Origin: Dehalococcoidia bacterium UBA2160
GTDB lineage: Bacteria; Chloroflexota; Dehalococcoidia; Lucifugimonadales; UBA1123
Length of the DNA: 29,159 nt
Reading direction: 5' to 3'
NCBI GenBank assembly: GCA_002328865.1
Contig: DCWO01000160.1
Location: 7,515-36,673, forward strand
Made by a program: the position numbers and the translations under genes. Under the pieces are notes generated by a model that saw only the letters and a program-made list of their open reading frames with translations, had not been told where the DNA came from and searched no databases. Within the stretch, counting starts at the first letter, position 1. Every line of letters begins with the position of its first letter. Of the stretch, positions 22,854 through 29,159 are shown piece by piece.

Positions 22854-24221
22854 TTGAGTCGATCGGAGCTCTCCGACGCTCTGTTCACCGACCTGTACCA
22901 ACTGACCATGGCACAGGCTTATTGGCAGAACGATGTAACCGGCGAAGCCACGTTCGATCTGTATTTCCGCAATTTCCCGCCGAACCGCGCCTACTACGTT
23001 TTCACCGGGCTGGAGGACATCCTCGACTACCTCCAGGACTTCAGTTTCCGCGACCTGGATCTGTCGGCGCTCGACGCGTTGGGCATCTTCGACCAAGGTT
23101 TCCTGGATTTTCTGTCGAAGCTTCGATTCACGGGGCGTGTCCGGTCGATGTCCGAGGGCACGCTGCTCTTCGCCGACGAACCGGTTCTCGAGGTCTCCGG
23201 GCCGATCATCGAGTGCCAGCTTGCCGAAACCTTCATCGTCAATCAGATCAGCCTGCAGACGATGCTGGCCACCAAGGCGGCGCGAATGGTCCACGCTGCA
23301 CAAGGCCGGCTGCTGGTCGACTTCGCGGCCAGACGCACGCACGGAACAGACTCGGCGATGAAACTGGCGCGGTCCTCGTACATCGTCGGGTTCGTCGGCA
23401 CCAGCAACGTCCGGGCAGCGGCGACCTACGGCATTCAGGCTCACGGGACGATGGCACACTCATTCGTCAGCGCGTTTCCGACCGAAGCGGACTCGTTCAG
23501 GGCGTACGGCCAGTCGTTTCCTGAGTCCAGCACATTCCTGGTGGACACCTACGACACCGAATCAGGTGTCCGCAACGCCGTCGACATTGCCAACGAGATG
23601 AAACAGCGTGGGCATACGCTGCGAGCGGTGCGCCTGGACAGCGGCGACCTGCTCGAACTCTCGAAAGTCGCGCGCGGATTGTTGGATGAGGCGGGTCTCG
23701 GGGACGTGATGGTCCTCGCGTCGGGCGGACTGGACGAGTACTCCATCGAAGCGTTGGTGAAGGCGGGCGCCCCCATCGGCGGCTTCGGGGTCGGCACCAG
23801 ACTGGGGTCGTCGGCCGACGCGCCCAACACCGAATTCGTGTACAAGCTGGTGGCGTTCGAGGGTAAACCCGTTGTGAAGTTGAGTTCCCAAAAAGCCAAC
23901 CTGCCCGGAGCTAAGCAGGCGTGGCGGGAGATCGATGACGACGGCTTATTCCGGCGGGACATTGTCATGTTGGAGCATGAACCGACACCCTCTCCGGCAT
24001 CCGAGCCGCTGCTTCACAAGGTCATGCAAAACGGCAAGGCGTCGGCCCAACATCCCGATCTAGACGAAATGAGACAGCGATTCCAAGGCCAGTTCGAGCG
24101 ATTGCCAGAGCGGTTCAAGGAACTCGAGGCGAACCATTCGTACGACGTCATCATGTCCGAGGCGCTTCAGGAATTGACCGATTCCACGCAGCGCACGGCA
24201 AGGCGGCAGGAGTCCACATGA
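22854..24221 (+). CDS. pncB: Nicotinate phosphoribosyltransferase
   Basis: A 455-residue NAPRTase. It joins nicotinate to phosphoribosyl pyrophosphate to make nicotinate mononucleotide in NAD salvage. Landmarks: FTDLYQLTMAQAYW (N-terminal signature), FDLYFRNFPPNRAYYVFTGLEDIL, FAARRTHGTDSAMKLAR with the His region that is phosphorylated during catalysis, FVGTSNV, GTMAHSF, and AVRLDSGDL with the substrate-binding Asp/Ser. Length is typical of the shorter bacterial and human-like forms. The start is TTG at 22854 because GGAGG lies seven bases upstream; the ATG at 22833 has no site and would place that GGAGG inside the gene. The methyltransferase gene overlaps its end (ATGA). Confidence 0.93.
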   Translation: MSRSELSDALFTDLYQLTMAQAYWQNDVTGEATFDLYFRNFPPNRAYYVFTGLEDILDYLQDFSFRDLDLSALDALGIFDQGFLDFLSKLRFTGRVRSMSEGTLLFADEPVLEVSGPIIECQLAETFIVNQISLQTMLATKAARMVHAAQGRLLVDFAARRTHGTDSAMKLARSSYIVGFVGTSNVRAAATYGIQAHGTMAHSFVSAFPTEADSFRAYGQSFPESSTFLVDTYDTESGVRNAVDIANEMKQRGHTLRAVRLDSGDLLELSKVARGLLDEAGLGDVMVLASGGLDEYSIEALVKAGAPIGGFGVGTRLGSSADAPNTEFVYKLVAFEGKPVVKLSSQKANLPGAKQAWREIDDDGLFRRDIVMLEHEPTPSPASEPLLHKVMQNGKASAQHPDLDEMRQRFQGQFERLPERFKELEANHSYDVIMSEALQELTDSTQRTARRQEST

Positions 24222-25144
24222 GCTACTTGGAGCAAATGCAGTCGAGAATCGACCGTGGCGAGGCCGTCATCCTGGACGGCGCCACCGGAACCGAGCTCCA
24301 GCGACGGGGAGTCCCGATGCACGGGGTTTGCTGGAGCGCCACAGCGCTGACAAGCCACCCCCAAGTCGTGCGCCAGATCCACGAAGACTACACCCGCGCC
24401 GGCGCCGACATCATCATCACCAATACGTTCTCGACGGACCGACCGACGCTGGAACTGGCGGGCATGGGAGACCAGGCACGCGATCTAACCGCTCGTGCTG
24501 TCGCCTTGGCGAAGGAAGCCCGCGACGCGGCGGCGGACCGGCCGGTGTGCATCGCCGGCTCGATGGCGCGCCACGGCGAAGGGTTGGAACGCGCCCCAAC
24601 ACCTGATGAGGCCAAGGCGGCATACCGAGAGCTCGCCCACCTCCTGGCGGAAGGCGGCGTAGACCTCATCATGCTGGAGATGATGCGGGACGTTGAGAGC
24701 GCCGCCCTCGCAATCGAGGCCGCGGTGTCCACTGGACTGCCGACGTGGGTCGGATTCAGTTGCCGGATTGACGACGGCCAAGTCGTGCTTCTCGACAGCC
24801 GAGGTGAAAGCTTCGCCGAGGCGTTGGATTCGTTGTTGTCGCTGGGAGCCAACCTCGTGTCCGTCATGCACTCCGAAGTCGCCGCGACGAACGCGGCCCT
24901 AAATGTCGTCAGAGATCGGTGGACCGGCCCCTCTGGAGCGTATGCACAGGCAGGCAGAATGGTGATGCCCAACTGGCAGTTCGAGGACGCGATTACGCCG
25001 GACGAATACCTGTCAATCGCCCAAGGCTGGGTGGAATCGGGCGTGCAGGTGGTCGGGGGCTGCTGCGGCATCGGCCCGGAGCACATCCGGGCGCTGAAAG
25101 ACGGGCTGCCGGCGGTTGCCCGCCCTCGGCGCGCAGGCGCCTGA
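24218..25144 (+). CDS. Homocysteine S-methyltransferase family protein
   Basis: A 308-residue TIM barrel of the S-methyl-trans domain (MmuM, BHMT, MetH N-terminal). Landmarks: ILDGATGTELQRRG at the N-terminus, DYTRAGADIIITNTFSTDR, AGSMARHGEG, DLIMLEMMRDVESAALAIEA, and GVQVVGGCCGIGPEHIRAL with the zinc-binding Cys pair. The first zinc Cys, normally in GxNC on the sixth strand, is not seen: the equivalent segment reads SLGANLVSVMHSE. The enzyme may use altered metal ligands or have another role. Its ATG overlaps the pncB stop and has AGGAG five bases upstream, so it is translationally coupled to NAD salvage. The methyl donor and acceptor are unknown. Confidence 0.88.
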   Translation: MSYLEQMQSRIDRGEAVILDGATGTELQRRGVPMHGVCWSATALTSHPQVVRQIHEDYTRAGADIIITNTFSTDRPTLELAGMGDQARDLTARAVALAKEARDAAADRPVCIAGSMARHGEGLERAPTPDEAKAAYRELAHLLAEGGVDLIMLEMMRDVESAALAIEAAVSTGLPTWVGFSCRIDDGQVVLLDSRGESFAEALDSLLSLGANLVSVMHSEVAATNAALNVVRDRWTGPSGAYAQAGRMVMPNWQFEDAITPDEYLSIAQGWVESGVQVVGGCCGIGPEHIRALKDGLPAVARPRRAGA

Positions 25145-25216
25145 TCCCATCCGCCGCCCTGAAGATGTGCGAGCAACTGACGGGCTTATCGCAACGGACA
25201 TACCGGACAACGTTCC

Positions 25217-25936
25217 CTATGGGCCAACTCGTGCCCGCTGCTGCGCGAACCAGACGGGTTGCGCGGGGGCCTTATCCGGCTGCTTGACTCGAAGCTCGTA
25301 ATACAGAGGTATGTATGGCTTGTATTCGTCTCGAACGCGTCTAAGCTCCTGAATTGCGGTCGCGTGAGCGTCCACGCGCAAGTCCATCAACGCGTATTCC
25401 TCGAATTCGTAGACAATCAGGGCCGCGGATCGATCCTGATTTGCCGACTCCGGATGTGCAGCTCGCTGCCCTCCGGCATCACGACCCGCCTCCAACGACA
25501 GCAGCAAACGCTCGTCTAGATCAAGGTCCTCGGTCTCCTCAAATACTCTGGCCATCGCTTGCACAACCTTCTCACTGTCGCTGGTGTTCCCCATCGAGGC
25601 ATACCCGTCGCCGGTGAGGTGTCCTGTCCAGGGGCGTGTGCTCGTCCCGGTGTGCACGACCGCATTTCCGTCTTTGTCGACGATGCCAATCTGACGGTGT
25701 TCGAAATGAGGATCGGTCGAGCGGAGCTCTTGTATCACTCTGGCAGGCGAGTATCCGAACTCCAAAAGTCGCATGGCGAGCCGCCCAAGACGAGGGTCGG
25801 CGGCGGCCTGAGACGACAAGGCGGCGACGTTGGATTTGACGAAGGGACAGTACCCTCCAACGCCGAGTGACCAGGTGGTGATGCCTATGCCAAGCTGCCG
25901 AGTGCGTCGACAACGCCCAATGATAGTGTAAGTCAC
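25217..25936 (-). CDS. DUF1028 family protein
   Basis: A 239-residue protein matching the DUF1028 family (Ntn-hydrolase-like, function unproven). The start TYTIIGRCRRTRQLGIGITTW matches the family's opening strand pattern. It continues with VKSNVAALSSQAAADPRLG, LLEFGYSPARVIQELRSTDP, HRQIGIVDKDGNAVVHTG, GYASMGN, ERLLLSLEAGRDAGGQ and RSAALIVYE. The C-terminal ~60 residues contain PYIPLYYELRVKQPD. The start is GTG at 25936 with AAGGAG five bases upstream, exactly where family members begin; a longer frame to 26035 (TTG) is less likely. It is monocistronic as far as can be seen, with the pncB unit convergent 72 bases away. Confidence 0.88.
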   Translation of the reverse strand: MTYTIIGRCRRTRQLGIGITTWSLGVGGYCPFVKSNVAALSSQAAADPRLGRLAMRLLEFGYSPARVIQELRSTDPHFEHRQIGIVDKDGNAVVHTGTSTRPWTGHLTGDGYASMGNTSDSEKVVQAMARVFEETEDLDLDERLLLSLEAGRDAGGQRAAHPESANQDRSAALIVYEFEEYALMDLRVDAHATAIQELRRVRDEYKPYIPLYYELRVKQPDKAPAQPVWFAQQRARVGP

Positions 25937-26382
25937 ATCATCTCCTTCCGAAGAAGCTGAATCACCCGCGCAATCTGAGATCACGAGCACGCTGGTTCGA
26001 TCATCGCTGGGGTGGATCGGGGACTCCTGATCCAACTTGTTTGCGCCAACTCGACCGCCCAGAGGTGATGCGTCACACGCTAGCAGCGCCCTTTTTTGTT
26101 GTCAATCGCCATATCAGAGGATCGAGCCCCCTCAGGCGAAGAGTGCTACGTGCAGGTTGCAAACGAAAAGATACGGATCGACGACTTCAATCAGATATCA
26201 CCCTGGCGGACCACATCCAGCTATTCTGGCGATCGCGTTCACAGGCGATGACCGTTGCCCGCGCCAGTTTCCGGTGCACAACTGAAACGACGGACGATGT
26301 CCGATGGTTGCCGAAGACCACAGTTGCCAACCCTGAGGAGCGATCGACACAGTCGCAACGGCGCCGACGACAAGGCGGGTCG
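25937..26382. other. Intergenic region between formate dehydrogenase and DUF1028 genes
   Basis: This 446-base stretch has no credible gene. A plus-strand T6 run at 26092-26097 follows a weak CGCT/AGCG stem but serves no visible plus-strand gene. No minus-strand terminator with a T-run was found after the formate dehydrogenase stop. Confidence 0.4.
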
Positions 26383-29091
26383 TCAAGTTTCGATCTTGTC
26401 GATCCGCACGGCGCAGACTTTGTATTCGGGGATACGCGAGTCTGGGTCGAAGGCTGCGTTGGTGAGGAAGTTCGCGGCATGGTCTTTGAGCTTGGCGAAC
26501 GGAACGAATATCTCGCCGGGACGCTGCTTTTCCGTGTACATGGCGCGACCTTCCAGATCACCTCGGCGAGAGCGCACCCTGATCCAGTCGCCGTCCCCGA
26601 CTCCGTGCCGGGCGCCGTCTTCGGCGGACATCGCGATCTGCAGATCAGGAGTGCGGGCCATCAGGTTCGGGACGCGGCGGGTGATCGTGCCGCCGTGCCA
26701 GTGATAGAGTATACGGCCGGTGTTCAGGATCAGCGGGAATCGTTTGGACGGCATCTCGTCAGCCGCGGGTCCTTGCTCGAAGGCCACGAACTTGGCCCTT
26801 GGCCCGCGCGGGAAGTCGTGTTCGTACAGGTAGCGCGTGCCTGGATGGTCGGGCGTCAGGCACGGCCACTGGATGCCGCCTTCGTCGTCGAGCCGGTCGT
26901 AGGAGATGCCGGCGATCATCGGCGCGAGTCCGGCCATCTCGTCGAAGATCTGCGACGGGTGGTCGTAGTCGAACTCGGCTTCCAGGTCGAGATCCAACTT
27001 TCGGCTGACGCACCGCGCGAGCTCGCTGACGATCCGCCAATCAGGCCGGCTCTCTCCGACGGGGTCGATTACTTTGCGAACCCGCTGAACTCGGCGCTCG
27101 GAATTGGTGAACGTGCCGTCTTTCTCAGCGAATGACGTCGCGGGAAGAACGACGTCGGCGATCTGAGCCGTCTCGTGTAGGAAGATGTCTTCGACCACCA
27201 GGAACTCAAGATTCCGAAATGCCTCCTCGGCGTGGCGCAGGTCCGGCTCACTCAGGAGCGGGTTCTCGCCGGTGACGTACATGGCCTTGATCCGACCTTG
27301 GCTCATGGCCTCCACCATGTCCGTGATCACCAGACCGGGCTTTGCAGGCAGGTCGTGATTGCTCCAGGCGGATACGAATTTGCGGACCGATGCGTCGTCG
27401 ATCGTTTGGTACCCGGGGAACGCGTTTGGCAGGCATCCTGCGTCTCCACAACCCTGGACGTTGTTCTGGCCACGCAACGGCGAAATTCCCGAGCCGGGCT
27501 TCCCGAGTTGGCCCGCGACGAGCGCCAGGTTCACCAACCCATGGGCGTTGGCGGTGCCGTTGGTGTGCTGCGTGATGCCCATGCCCCAGATCAGGCACGA
27601 TCCGCTGAACGGGGGGCGAGCGTACATCCGTGCGGCCTGCACGATGTCGACCGCGGGCACGCCCGTAAGTTGTTCCGTGTATTCCGGGGTGTACTTGCGG
27701 ACGACTCGGCGCCAATCGTCGAACCCTTCGGTGCGGTTTTCGACAAACCGCCAGTCGAACATCCCTTCGTCGAGGATGACCTGTGCGATGCCGTTGAACA
27801 GAGCGACGTCCGTGCCCGGCTTGGGGCGCAGCCAGAGATCGGCGATGTCGCACATGTCGATGCGGCGCGGGTTGATGACGATCAGTTTGGCGCCGCGCTC
27901 GACCACCGCCCGCCGCATCCTGGCCGCCGCCACTGGATGGTTCGAGTTTGCGTCCGAGCCGACAATGACCAGGCAGCCCGCCTCCTCGTAGTCGATGTAC
28001 GAGTTCGACGTTGCTCCGCTGCCAAGCGCCGCCAACATAGCTTCGACCGAGGGCGAGTGGCAAAGACGCGTGCAGTGGTCGATGTTGTTGCTCTTCATAA
28101 TCAGGCGGACGAACTTCTGCTGGACGTAGCCGTCCTCGTTTGTCGCCTTGGCGGAGCATAGGGTCCCGAACTTGTCGCCCCGATACGACGCGAGACGATC
28201 GGCTACGTAGTCGAGCGCTTCGTCCCAGGAAACCGGCGTCAACTCACCCTTTTTCCGCACCAAAGGTGTCTTGATCCGATCTTCGTGGTTCACGAACGAG
28301 AAGCCGAACCGGCCTTTGACGCACAGCATCCCCAGGCTCGACCGGTTATCCGGGTCGTCAAGCACTTCGAAGATGCGGTCGTTGGAGTCGACCCGCGCCT
28401 TGATTCCACACCCCACGCCGCAGAACGGGCACACGGTGGTCACCGTACGCACGGGGCTTGGCCGCGGAGTAGTGACTTGAATCGCGCCGGTCGGACATGT
28501 CGCCACGCACGATCCGCAGGTTGTGCAGGCGGAGTCGACCAGCGGACGATCCATGAACGTGCCGATCCGGGTCGCCCGTCCTGAACCGAGGACATCGATG
28601 GCGCCGATGAACTGGTGTCCGTCCTGACACGCCTGTGCGCAACGTCCACAGAGGATGCAGGCATCCATGGCGATGCTGAACACCGGGTTGCTGGCGTCAG
28701 TCGCTTCGCTGGTTCGGCCTTGCCAACGCGCGCCGTGGACGCCGTAGCGCTCGGCCGCTATGGTCAGGCCGCGATGGTCCGGCGACGGATCCGAGCCCTG
28801 GTCAGGCAGCATCCCCAACGTGAGTTCCAGTACGCCTTTGCGAACGGAGTCCAACTCGGGCATGTCGGTTCGGATGCTCATGCCTGCCGTTGCGGGCGTC
28901 GAGCACGACGCCGGGAATCCGCGAACCCCGTCGATCTGAACGAGACACGTGCGGCAAGCCCCGATCGGCTTCATGTCGGGGTCTTTACAGAGTTGGGGGA
29001 TGTACGTGCCCGAGGCGTTGATTGCGTCCAACACCGATGAGCCGTCGGCGGTCGAGTACTTGCTTCCATTGATCGACAGGGTGATGGTCAT
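26383..29091 (-). CDS. fdhA: NAD-type formate dehydrogenase alpha subunit (molybdopterin, Cys form)
   Basis: A 902-residue catalytic subunit of the FdsA/FdhA type. An N-terminal 2Fe-2S ferredoxin domain has Cys35, 46, 49 and 63. A segment follows that should hold the NuoG-like His-Cys3 cluster but has no such Cys motif. Then come two 4Fe-4S motifs (CILCGRCAQAC, CTTCGSCVATC) and the molybdopterin domain with its own cluster (CPFCGVGC...LCVKGR). The metal ligand is Cys in TRLCHSPSV near residue 344 (codon TGC), not selenocysteine. The C-terminal dinucleotide-binding domain has LNTGRILYHWHGGTITRR. It oxidises formate to CO2, passing electrons to a partner subunit. The ATG at 29091 overlaps the stop of an upstream gene (ATGA), which fixes the start. 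Confidence 0.93.
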   Translation of the reverse strand: MTITLSINGSKYSTADGSSVLDAINASGTYIPQLCKDPDMKPIGACRTCLVQIDGVRGFPASCSTPATAGMSIRTDMPELDSVRKGVLELTLGMLPDQGSDPSPDHRGLTIAAERYGVHGARWQGRTSEATDASNPVFSIAMDACILCGRCAQACQDGHQFIGAIDVLGSGRATRIGTFMDRPLVDSACTTCGSCVATCPTGAIQVTTPRPSPVRTVTTVCPFCGVGCGIKARVDSNDRIFEVLDDPDNRSSLGMLCVKGRFGFSFVNHEDRIKTPLVRKKGELTPVSWDEALDYVADRLASYRGDKFGTLCSAKATNEDGYVQQKFVRLIMKSNNIDHCTRLCHSPSVEAMLAALGSGATSNSYIDYEEAGCLVIVGSDANSNHPVAAARMRRAVVERGAKLIVINPRRIDMCDIADLWLRPKPGTDVALFNGIAQVILDEGMFDWRFVENRTEGFDDWRRVVRKYTPEYTEQLTGVPAVDIVQAARMYARPPFSGSCLIWGMGITQHTNGTANAHGLVNLALVAGQLGKPGSGISPLRGQNNVQGCGDAGCLPNAFPGYQTIDDASVRKFVSAWSNHDLPAKPGLVITDMVEAMSQGRIKAMYVTGENPLLSEPDLRHAEEAFRNLEFLVVEDIFLHETAQIADVVLPATSFAEKDGTFTNSERRVQRVRKVIDPVGESRPDWRIVSELARCVSRKLDLDLEAEFDYDHPSQIFDEMAGLAPMIAGISYDRLDDEGGIQWPCLTPDHPGTRYLYEHDFPRGPRAKFVAFEQGPAADEMPSKRFPLILNTGRILYHWHGGTITRRVPNLMARTPDLQIAMSAEDGARHGVGDGDWIRVRSRRGDLEGRAMYTEKQRPGEIFVPFAKLKDHAANFLTNAAFDPDSRIPEYKVCAVRIDKIET

Positions 29092-29159
29092 GTCCCGAAA
29101 ACCAGCCAATTCGGGCGGTTCACGGCCGCAGATTTGTGGTCCGCCAGCGGCCCTTCGAC
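29088..29159 (-). CDS. C-terminal end of upstream gene, probably a formate dehydrogenase partner subunit
   Basis: The last 23 codons of a minus-strand frame that enters from the right edge, ending ADHKSAAVNRPNWLVFGT then TGA. Its TGA overlaps the ATG of the formate dehydrogenase gene. Tight coupling suggests a partner such as the NuoF-like beta subunit or an accessory protein. The fragment is too short to identify. Confidence 0.55.
   Translation of the reverse strand, partial: VEGPLADHKSAAVNRPNWLVFGT

Noticed and set aside
26080..26100. Plus-strand T6 run after a short stem
   Set aside because: The stem is only four base pairs, and no plus-strand gene ends nearby.
28050..28075. Possible selenocysteine in the formate dehydrogenase
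   Set aside because: The metal-ligand codon in TRLCHSPSV is TGC, so this is the Cys form.
26041..28161. Long plus-strand frames (up to 364 codons) opposite the formate dehydrogenase gene
   Set aside because: They are shadows of a high-GC coding strand; the minus-strand product has complete cofactor motifs and the plus frames have none.
1..29159. tRNA, rRNA, CRISPR array, insertion sequence or prophage genes
   Set aside because: Both strands were scanned by eye; no T-loop motifs in a clover-leaf context, regularly spaced repeats, transposases or integrases were found.

Overview
The window looks like a bacterial chromosome segment of moderately high GC, most plausibly a marine or soil Chloroflexota (SAR202/Dehalococcoidia-like). 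This is inferred from gene style: lipoprotein substrate-binding proteins with Val/Glu/Lys or Ala-rich repeat linkers, a luciferase-like monooxygenase, TIM-barrel amidohydrolase, DUF1028 protein, MenB-like crotonase, and several TTG starts backed by good ribosome binding sites. I ran no searches. No rRNA, tRNA, CRISPR, IS or phage genes were seen.

Layout. 1-203 (-) is the start of a lipoprotein running off the left edge. 1324-7345 (-) is a four-gene peptide/nickel-type ABC importer operon: lipoprotein, two permeases and a fused double ATPase. A gene-poor stretch (7346-8630) follows. 8631-9503 (+) is an amidohydrolase convergent with a luciferase-like monooxygenase (9512-10345, -). Behind that lie two small membrane proteins (one only 31 residues) and an unrecognised 276-residue protein (11052-11882, -). 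12340-12657 (+) is a small alpha/beta-barrel-like protein, 12918-13982 (+) an Mre11/SbcD-like nuclease, then two REP-like palindromes and a YccU-like CoA-binding protein (14260-14631, +). A strong terminator (14808-14846) ends a minus-strand pair of MenB-like crotonase and small unknown protein. From a divergent region, thiL (apparently leaderless) and an acyl-CoA ligase run rightward, meeting a serine beta-lactamase-like hydrolase and a PLP aminotransferase on the minus strand. 21958-25144 (+) carries a RidA-like protein, nicotinate phosphoribosyltransferase and a homocysteine-methyltransferase-family protein. A DUF1028 protein and a Cys-type formate dehydrogenase alpha subunit (with the tail of its upstream partner) fill the right end on the minus strand.

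Most interesting points. (1) The CoA-binding protein stops at a UGA exactly where its family has a near-invariant Cys; the frame continues for 14 family-like codons to TAA, bringing it to the usual length, and a perfect 8-bp hairpin lies 15 nt after the UGA. This is the pattern expected for a selenocysteine codon with a bacterial SECIS element, or for a very recent nonsense mutation. (2) A ~77-bp element occurs twice, each time several hundred bases upstream of a substrate-binding lipoprotein gene on the same strand, with a conserved ribosome binding site, ATG and UGA. (3) Several enzymes lack expected family features: the formate dehydrogenase lacks the His-Cys3 cluster motif, and the methyltransferase lacks the first zinc Cys.
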